Shown in pieces: positions 7,355 to 13,428 of a stretch of DNA of 13,428 bases. The position numbers and the translations under genes are program-made. Positions within the stretch are counted from its first letter, which is position 1. The number at the start of each line of letters is the position of its first letter. The stretch comes from Dunaliella salina (Eukaryota; Chlorophyta; Chlorophyceae; Chlamydomonadales; Dunaliellaceae): positions 12,404 to 25,831 of the forward strand of contig MU070462.1 of the NCBI GenBank assembly GCA_002284615.2, read 5' to 3'. The notes below the pieces were generated by a model that was given only the letters and a program-made list of their open reading frames with translations, was not told the DNA's origin and did no database searches.

Positions 7355-7745
7355 GGCAAATGCCAGCAGGGTTCGAGGATTGGTGCAATCATCATGCTGC
7401 TCAGTCTGAACTTTGTGGTGGGGGGGTCATGCGGTCCATGCACCCATGTTGCCCCTTGATTGATGTAGGGAGGGCTTCTCTGCCTATGTAGTTCTTCTTT
7501 CTTATGCTCCTTAAAAAGAGACGCAGGCAGATGTTGGCAAGGACCATCAGCTGAAAGAGGAGTGCATTGGACATCACCCAGCATACCACAAGCACATGTC
7601 AGCAGGGCTCAAGAATCAAAGCGGTCGTGAAACCTTATTGCTATGTAGCAGGCATCAGCAGGGACCATGAGCTAAGCGAACTCGTCATGATTTCACTGCA
7701 TGCAGGCCGACATCAGCAAGGACCAGGAGCTGAAACAATTCTGTG
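7355..7745 (+). repeat. Degenerate repeats related to the start of the following exon
   Basis: Sequence resembling the first ~40 nt of the exon at 7706 (GACATCAGCAAGGACCAGGA then GCTGAA) recurs upstream as TTGGCAAGGACCATCAGCTGAA at about 7535 and GGCATCAGCAGGGACCATGA then GCTAAGCGAA at about 7651. Shorter CAGCAGGG-TC fragments are at about 7364 and 7600. They look like eroded local duplications of exon and 3' splice site. Confidence 0.5.
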
Positions 7746-7800
7746 AAAAGGTTGCCAACACGGAGTGGCGCATGCTCTTTGACCATGCACATGCCCAAAT
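7706..7800 (+). CDS. Candidate internal exon, ~31 codons, unknown protein
   Basis: TTTCACTGCATGCAG precedes the segment and AAAT|GTGAGC closes it. The frame is open for 31 codons plus two bases and is strongly protein-like: a charged helix (DISKDQELKQFCEKVAN) followed by TEWRMLFDHAHAQ. All three bulky aromatic or Trp positions fall in hydrophobic register of a helix. I do not recognise the family. Degenerate copies of its first part lie upstream. A possible next exon begins at 7940 after GGCTTTCAG; joined in phase it would read on as CCLRKAVGLELF, but its donor is poor (A|GTAATA). Confidence 0.45.
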
Positions 7801-7999
7801 GTGAGCATTGAAGTAGGGTGTAGCCTGAGTGTGTGTGCTGTTTGGAATGTGATGCGCATGGGAAGGGCATAGATGACTCAGACTCTTCCTAAGATACCAG
7901 GTAGAGAAGAAAATTCCATCCCTAATTTTTGGCTTTCAGCTGTTGCTTGCGGAAGGCTGTTGGACTTGAATTATTCAGTAATAATCACTCAAGATTGTT

Positions 8000-9654
8000 T
8001 TTTTTGACACTGTTTTGCCGCCAGCATTTTTTTGGCATGCATGCACGTTGCAGTTGTAAGTCATTATCTTAAATGTGGGTATATCAATCCCAGCATGAAG
8101 TCACTTCGCAAGGTTTTCTTTGTCCCTGCAGCGTGGAGCTGTTGTTTGATTTTTATCAAACGACTTGGCTGAAGGTCTACCCCCTTTGTAACCATTGTAG
8201 CCATTGGGCTTAAAGTGATAGGGTAGTTTATACAATTTGGGACATCCTCAGGGATGTGCAGGTCATGCTGGGCCAATGATCCACAGCTAACATTACATTA
8301 TATTGCATGAGGGAACATGGCCTTCAGCCTGATAGTTTGGCTGCTCGGTGGTGTGAAAAAAAACCATGAGTCCAGAAATAAACGATGTGTACCTTGGTTC
8401 TGAAGGAAGCAAGAGACATCCTCAGCACGAGCTTGAGAAAAAAAGGGAGAGTCTGAATCATCTGGAGGTACTCTGTACAAGATACCTAAAAGGATGATTA
8501 AACTTTCTTTTGAGGCAGCACATGAGCTTGCAAAAGCACCAAAAATTGCATGCCTTTATCTTGAAAGCCCCAAGCTCCAAAATCACAGTTGGGTGCGTTC
8601 GCTTGTGCATCAATGAGTCTCAACCTTCAGAGTGTGTGAACAAAGACGTGCAATTTTCCTCTGAACATGCCTTCCTGAGTCAAAATACAGGTACCAAACA
8701 TGGACGGGGTTTTCATAAGCAGAAAAGGAAGTGCCACCCAATGATGATATTCAGCCACTTCGCTGGAATGTTCCCCATGCTCTGCCGATCTCCTCTCAGA
8801 TCGCCATTTACTTCACAGCCTTTTTCCACCACATATCTTTAATGACAATAGGCTGCCCTGTATGAACGCAACGTGCAAACGCAGTCACGACAATCCAATC
8901 CAGCAAATGCAGATAAGAACTCTGGTGCCTTACATTCCCTAGGAGTGTTATTCGTGCCAACATCTGCTTTGAGCACCTTGAGAAAAGCTGTGCTGTTGCA
9001 GGTAAACAAGGCATTCAGTGCCTTCAGGTTGTAAAAAAAGCTGCACAAATCCAATAAAATTGTATTGGTTGGAAACCACATTCACGCAGTATATACAATT
9101 AGCTTAGTAATTTGGACCCCAAGAACATGCTTCAACACTGATGTGTAATTTGCAGAGAGCAGTCCATCTCAGTTCCTGGTTTCATAAACGTAGTCCACAA
9201 TATTTCGTGTTTGCTAACCATTTCCAAAATCATTCTGCTAAGGCAGCAGCTACATTAAGGGCCTGAATCAACTCAAATAATTTGGACTGGACCACCAACA
9301 TCCCAGTGAGCTTGCACACAAACTTTCTTTATCTATTTGGAAGACTTCATGCATTCTGTTGATTATGCCCAACCTTGTTTCCTTTTCTGTTTGAACTTTT
9401 CCTTTTATGAACAGACAAGCAGTCAGTCGTCTTTAATGGAAGCATTCTTTGCTGCTTCAAGCTTATGCCCACAACCTTTTTATTACATAGCTTGGTATCG
9501 AAAACAAAAATCCCTCTCACAGCCAGATTCCAGAGCCAGGTGCTTCTAGCAAAGCCTCCAGATCCCCACTAGACACAGCTCGGTACTTCAAGTGCGTTGA
9601 ACTACTGAGCTCTCTGCAGCTGGACTGTGGACAGTTAGAAGCTTGCACAAGCAT
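8000..9654. other. Gene-free stretch
   Basis: No convincing ORF, exon with paired splice sites, RNA gene or tandem repeat is visible on either strand. Open frames of 60-110 codons occur (for example 8510-8842 on the plus strand), but their composition and lack of splice context fit chance. Several TGTAA motifs, the usual chlorophyte polyadenylation signal, lie on the plus strand (about 8057, 8187, 9029), so the 3' end of a plus-strand gene could be here. Confidence 0.4.
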
Positions 9655-9975
9655 GAGGCTTTCCAGGATGTGCATGACCACAGCAGCAAGCTGTCAAGTT
9701 CTACATAGCTCACAATAGCATGCCAGAGGAGGCACCCATGCATGAGCAAAGAGCTTGAGAATATCAAACAGCAGCAGCGTGCCAGCAGAGACACCCCGGC
9801 TAACAAGCCAAAGTCATGTGTGCATGGCTCAAGACAGCGTGCCGATGTTGACACCTGTCCAAGAACAATATGCTTTGGGTGTGGCAAAAAGCAGCAGTGT
9901 GCCGGCACAGACACCTGCCCATTGCCAAAAGCTGCACACGCACAGCTCAAAGTGGCATGCCGGTGAACACATGCA
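9655..9975. repeat. 60-bp-period degenerate tandem repeat
   Basis: The anchor (G/A)TGCC(A/G)G recurs at 9720, 9779, 9839, 9899 and 9957, spacing 59, 60, 60 and 58 bp, with a weaker unit before 9720. Units share GCAGCAG-GTGCC, GACACC and GCTCAA blocks. Because 60 is a multiple of three, frames stay open on both strands: about 74 codons in two plus frames, and 133 codons on the minus strand with a 20-residue period (GQVS.., GQVS.., AGVS..). Neither product has a recognisable domain, and both-strand openness points to repeat structure rather than selection. Confidence 0.75.
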
Positions 9976-10629
9976 GTGATGAGCAACAAACTAGCCCATC
10001 CTGTTCTGAACCTATGTGGTGAAGTGGACCCACGGCTCTTTGGAGCCTACGCGCCTCTTTTTCCTGAATTGCTCATCTTTATATTTACATCCTGGATTGA
10101 TGCAAAGAGAATATCTCCTGCCTGCAAACTTTTCCTTTCCTTTCATGTCTCTCAAATCGCTTGGCTGCCACAGTCAATCAAACCAAGCAGCCAAACAACA
10201 TGGCCGAATGCCAAATCCCACTGCAAACTAGCAACCAAAAAACATCAAGGGGGCCTGGACTTAAATGACGTATTGAAGTGGCAGTGGCACAGCACTCTTG
10301 CCCAGTCAGAAAGTAAAAAATGTCGGTAAAAAGTTTATTTAGCTTGTGATTGAATTTCTAGGACAACAGTTGCAGTCAAATAATTGTACTTCTTTAGCAG
10401 GCACTTAGAAGTACTTGCCGTGTAAAGTAGCCATTCAATGAAATACTTGCTGTCGCAGTGGCCTTGTAAATGTAGGATGGGCCCGACAAAAAATCAACTC
10501 ATGGTCTCAGACATGCTGTACAGCGCAAAACTTCCTTTATTTCCTCATTGTATCCCTTGGGGCCTCTGCATCCTCTGCCAGATCCTCTGTTCTCATTCAG
10601 CTGAAACGGGCTGTCAGCAACAATTGGAT
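9976..10629 (-). other. Probable 3' flank/UTR of the OPR gene
   Basis: This is the sequence downstream of the TAG stop of the minus-strand gene. On the minus strand the nearest TGTAA, the polyadenylation signal used by chlorophytes, is at 10085-10089, which would give a 3' UTR of about 540 nt. TGTAA motifs on the plus strand at about 10420 and 10464 could serve a convergent plus-strand transcript. No coding sequence is supported here. Confidence 0.3.
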
Positions 10630-12914
10630 CTACATTGCTGCACCCCTCATTGTTTTCTCCACTTGTTGCACCACCAGGCCTGGCTGCTTTGCATCCGCCT
10701 CACTAAGCACCACCAATCCATCACAACGCTGCTTGATCTGCGCATGGATCTGCCTTGCCTTGCCACTGAGCTGCCCTGGAGGCCAGTGAAACACATCTGC
10801 GCTTGACAGTATGTCCACTGTAATGCCACGGGGGCAGCTCTCATGACGCACGAGCAGCTCCGCATGAAACTTATCCTGCCCTATGCTACCTCCCAACTCT
10901 ACCTCATAGCCTGCCTCCTGCAGCGCAGCTGCAGCCTGGTGCACACCAGCTGCGCCTTCTGACTGCTTGGCCCTCTTCTGTAGCTCTGCTTGACCTTGTA
11001 AATGCCGCTCAGCTGCTGCCTGCAGCATTCCCCCCTTGCCAGGGCTCAGCCTGCCCCCTTGCAACCCCACCTGCTCTGCCACTAGGTGTGCCAGGTACAG
11101 TTGGGTCAATTGCAACGATTGAAATGCAGCAGGGCCTCTGCCATTCACTTCAAGCATTAGGTGCTGCGCCATTGCGCTCAAGCTGTCGGATGCAATGCCA
11201 ATGCTACCTAACACTGACCAAGCGTACAGGGAATTGGCAAGTGCCTGCTCCATCCAGCCCCTCGGCTTGCTCACATCTTGCCTGCTGATCACCTTGGCGA
11301 GCCCATCCACAACAATTCCGCCATGGGAGGCCAATGCGCAGCTATAGATGGCATTGCTAAAGTCTTGGGGGGCAGCCTGATCACGTTTGTCCAACAATGT
11401 CACCAGCAGTGTATCATATACACCTGAGTCATACCAACGCAGGGTTGACAGCGCCCATAATACGTTGCTGAAATCTTGTGGCTTGCTGCTGTCAATGCGC
11501 TCCACCATAGCAGCAGCTAACTTGCTCACAACACTCTCATCATACCACCCAAACTTGGCCAGCGCCCATAATGTGTTGCTAAGGCCTTGTGGCTCGCTGC
11601 TGGCCAAGCGCTCCACCATTCCAGCTGCCAGCTTGCTCACAACACCCTTATCATACCACCCAAACTTGGCCAGCGCCCATAATACGTTGCTGAACTCTTG
11701 TGGCTCGCTGCTGTCAATGTGCTCCACCACACCAGCAGCCAGCTTGCTCACAACACCCTCATCATACCACCCTAACTTGGCCAGTGCCCATAATGTGTTG
11801 CTAAGGCCCTGTGGCTCGCTGCTGTCAATGTGCTCCACCATTCCAGCAGCCAGCTTGCTCACAGTACTCTCATCATACCACTCAAACTTAGCAAGTGCCC
11901 ATAAGACATTGCTGAGGCCTTGGGATGTGCTGCTATTTATGCGCTGCACCATTGCATGCGCCAGCACCCTGATGATATTCTCGTCATGCCAATCAAAATA
12001 TGATAGGCCCCAAAGGGTGTTTGCCAAGGCCTGAGAATCAGGCTGGGAATGCAAAGGTTTCTGCAAAGCACCAGCCATGGCGGATGCTCCTACTGCTGTA
12101 ATGATGCTCATGCCTCCACCCAGTCCTCCACCTGCCCGAACCCCTCTCTGCTCCAGCTTGGCACATGCATTGAACGAATTGCTCCATGCTTGCGGGTACG
12201 CATTTGCCATCAGTCCCCCACCCACACCACCCATTCTTGGCTCTCCCACTCTCTTGGCTACCGCAGAAATGAACAATTCCATGCTGCCCCCATACCCAGC
12301 ATCTACACAAGCTAATACAATATTGCTCACATCTTGTGGCACACATTTGTGACCCTCATGCAGCAGACCAGGTAGATCTTGCTCCATGCAGATGTGGAAC
12401 ACACGCTTCACACGAGCATCATCACTACACTTCACTCCAACTTTGGCTAGGCCATAGAGCAAAGCAGCCCAGCTCCTGCAAGCCTCTTGTACCTTGGCTC
12501 TCATGAAACCTGGCTGCCCTGCGCGCTATGCCAATGCATAGCACAGCTGCTGTGCAGGGGCGCTGAGGGACTCATCAAAACCCACCATCACAGACAGAGA
12601 CCAAGCATGCTGGCTCAAGCGCACAGTGCTCAGCTGCAGAGCAGGTGGCCGGTCAGTGGAAGCTGGAGTCCCAGAGGAGGAGCTGCTGCCCAGCAGTTGC
12701 CCCATCAACTTCCTGGCAGCATCCACTCCAGCAGCACATTCACTGCTGCTGTACCGAGCTCCCCCCCTCTTGTCCAGGTTCACTCGCCTTGCCAAAGTTA
12801 ACATACAGAGCGCCATAGACTTGGGTGGAAGGCGGGAAGCATTTGCTGCATCCTGGATGCACACTTCCAGGGCAGGCACTTCCTCCTCTGAGGATTCATC
12901 ACCACCATGAAAAC
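10630..12914 (-). CDS. Octotricopeptide-repeat protein with RAP-like C-terminus (terminal exon, one in-frame TAG)
   Basis: Likely an organellar RNA-binding factor: OPR proteins of green algae act in chloroplast or mitochondrial RNA processing, stability or translation. From Met at 12504 the frame gives 624 residues. Repeat cores (LSNxLWALAKxGWYDE) have their Trp or equivalent at residues 165, 202, 239, 276, 313, 350 and 387, exactly 37 apart. Looser repeats lie before (17, 64, 112) and after (427, 470). Residues ~520-620 (AGYEVEL, ITVDIL, IKQRCDGLVVLSEAD) resemble a degenerate RAP domain. The same frame continues upstream past a TAG at 12526-12528 to the splice acceptor CTGCGCAG at 12915, adding ~130 residues with further repeats and an acidic patch (DESSEEE). 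It ends with TAG at 10630-10632. The TAG may be a real nonsense mutation, an assembly error or a recoded codon; translation could also begin at 12504. No start for the full gene is identified. Confidence 0.85.
11383..12048 (-). repeat. 111-bp tandem repeats encoding OPR units
   Basis: Six consecutive 37-codon units (about 12048-11938, 11937-11827, 11826-11716, 11715-11605, 11604-11494 and 11493-11383) are visible in DNA as well as protein. The central four are nearly identical (for example CATAATGTGTTGCTAAGGCC and CATAATACGTTGCTGAA alternate on the plus strand). First and last units are more diverged. This points to recent unequal exchange or gene conversion within the array. The antisense strand is open through the array only because of this periodicity. 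Confidence 0.88.
12526..12528 (-). other. In-frame TAG inside the OPR coding frame
   Basis: The codon follows Cys-Tyr-Ala-Leu-Ala and is followed by seven sense codons and the Met at 12504, all in one frame. The flanking protein on both sides fits the repeat pattern: the W-S-L-S core upstream and the L-Y-G-L-A-K core downstream are 49 residues apart, like the 47 and 48 residue spacings of the next two. That regularity argues against the stop being intronic. Confidence 0.8.
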
Positions 12915-13172
12915 CTGCGCAGCCAGGTTCCGGTAAAGAAAGCATTTAGATCAGTCAAGGTGAGCCTTGAATACAGGCAAAAGCGGGAATCAAGCTCAAT
13001 CATTTTGCACAGTGTCTCCTGGACACCGCTTAAGACATTCCCTGGCTTTTTTTGGGCATCATTTAGTATTTGATCATGCTGAGTATGAGGCTCCAACGAA
13101 CGACATGTGCAGTTATTATGCGCGTGAAGCAGATTTCCTGGTGCAAATGAGTTTGGGGATGTTGCCCCTTAC
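12915..13172 (-). other. Predicted intron, 258 nt
   Basis: On the minus strand the donor is GGAG|GTAAGG and the acceptor is GCTGCGCAG|GTTTTC with a pyrimidine-rich TGCTTTCTTTACC upstream. Splicing completes a Gly codon (G|GT) and keeps frame. A minus-strand frame inside it is also open (to about 13096, opening on TTG), so an alternative internal exon cannot be excluded. Confidence 0.55.
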
Positions 13173-13253
13173 CTCCTCGCCCTCGGCCTGCCCTGCCTCC
13201 TCTCCTGCTAGCTCTCCCAAGCCCTCTGCCAGGATCACGATTGTCCAGTTGCT
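13173..13253 (-). CDS. Upstream exon of the OPR gene, RGG/Arg-Gly-rich linker
   Basis: The acceptor CAACCTTGCAG ends at 13254 and the donor GAG|GTAAGG follows the segment. In the frame that joins the terminal exon it reads QLDNRDPGRGLGRASRR and then GGRAGRGRG, running into GGFHGGDESSEEE after splicing. Arg-Gly-rich segments are common, disordered RNA-binding parts of RNA-binding proteins, which suits the partner domains. The alternative frame (ILAEGLGELAGEEAGQAEG) is also open but does not join in phase. The 5' end of the gene, including any organelle-targeting peptide, is not identified and may lie to the right of the window. Confidence 0.5.
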
Positions 13254-13428
13254 CTGCAAGGTTGCAAATGAGAGTTGTGTATGAAGCACAAACTTCAAGG
13301 TTCCTATTTCAGAACATCGTGCAGGAATGCGATAATGCACTGTTGTCCTTGTATTGCTGACTAGCAGAGGCCTCAGTTGTCCTGTGCATCATTTTTTACA
13401 CGCATGAGGAATCTCTTACAATGCACAC
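13254..13428. other. 5' flank or upstream intron of the OPR gene
   Basis: The minus strand has an ATG-led frame of 27 codons starting about 13394 (beginning MMHRTTEASASQQYKDNS), but no strong donor closes it. It could be a first exon or chance. No promoter element is recognisable. Confidence 0.25.

Noticed and set aside
7360..7390. GGTTCGAGGAT, resembling a tRNA B box/T-loop
   Set aside because: The flanking bases cannot pair as a T stem, and no acceptor, D or anticodon stems are found upstream.
7084..7491. Plus-strand frame of 135 codons across the 22-bp minisatellite
   Set aside because: It opens on a non-ATG codon and most of it is the repeat read in shifting phase. The tail (LELARQRTPLCRQ) might be an exon but has only a weak acceptor.
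9588..9989. Minus-strand frame of 133 codons with 20-residue repeats
   Set aside because: Explained by the 60-bp repeat being open on both strands; kept only as a repeat finding.
11387..12034. Plus-strand open frame of 215 codons with its own 37-residue periodicity
   Set aside because: It is exactly antisense to the OPR array. Its openness follows from the 111-bp repeat, and its Ser/Leu/Thr-rich product has no family likeness.
12899..13096. Minus-strand frame of 65 codons (opening on TTG) as an OPR exon
   Set aside because: It overlaps the better supported intron and does not join the terminal exon in frame without an extra splice; kept only as an alternative.

Overview
The window looks like nuclear DNA of a green alga (core chlorophyte, perhaps chlamydomonadalean). 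The main evidence is a protein made of octotricopeptide-type repeats (37-residue units with an LSNxLWALAKxGWYDE core) with a RAP-like C-terminus, an architecture expanded in chlorophytes. Intron-sized gaps with GTGAGT/GTAAGG donors, moderate GC by eye, long (GT)n tracts and abundant short tandem repeats agree with this. The species cannot be named from the sequence. I saw no rRNA, tRNA, CRISPR array or bacterial-style operon.

Layout. Positions 1-4100 are almost gene-free and dominated by repeats: (TG)n at the left edge, a GGACA minisatellite, an AT-rich inverted-repeat cluster, six ~100-123 bp degenerate units (2090-2740), a long alternating purine-pyrimidine (GT)n block (2914-3056), and five ~116-121 bp units (3425-4030). 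One doubtful coding remnant lies at 136-633. From 4185 to about 7800 several short plus-strand segments look like exons of one or more spliced genes (4185-4321, 6737-6853, 7706-7800, with weaker ones at 7015-7069 and 7940). Between the first two sits a compact hAT-superfamily transposon (4521-5452) with an exact 8-bp target-site duplication, CAGGG terminal inverted repeats, subterminal ATACTAGTAT palindromes and a decayed minus-strand ORF carrying a BED-like zinc finger. Positions 8000-9650 hold no supported gene; a 60-bp-period repeat follows at 9655-9975.

The right end (10630-13253, minus strand) holds the one convincing protein gene: an RGG-rich upstream exon (13173-13253), a 258-nt intron whose phase joins cleanly, and a long terminal exon (10630-12914) encoding the octotricopeptide array and RAP-like domain. 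Its reading frame is interrupted by one in-frame TAG (12526-12528), with repeat-like protein on both sides. Proteins of this class usually bind organellar RNA and act in its processing, stability or translation. The 5' end of the gene is not resolved and may lie beyond the window.

The plus-strand exon at 6737-6853 resembles the N-terminal helical region seen in algal OPR/RAP proteins, so two related genes may face each other (convergent). This is an inference. The points most worth a second look are the TSD-flanked hAT element, the TAG within the OPR gene, the nearly identical 111-bp OPR repeats, and the tandem repeats that run into apparent exons.
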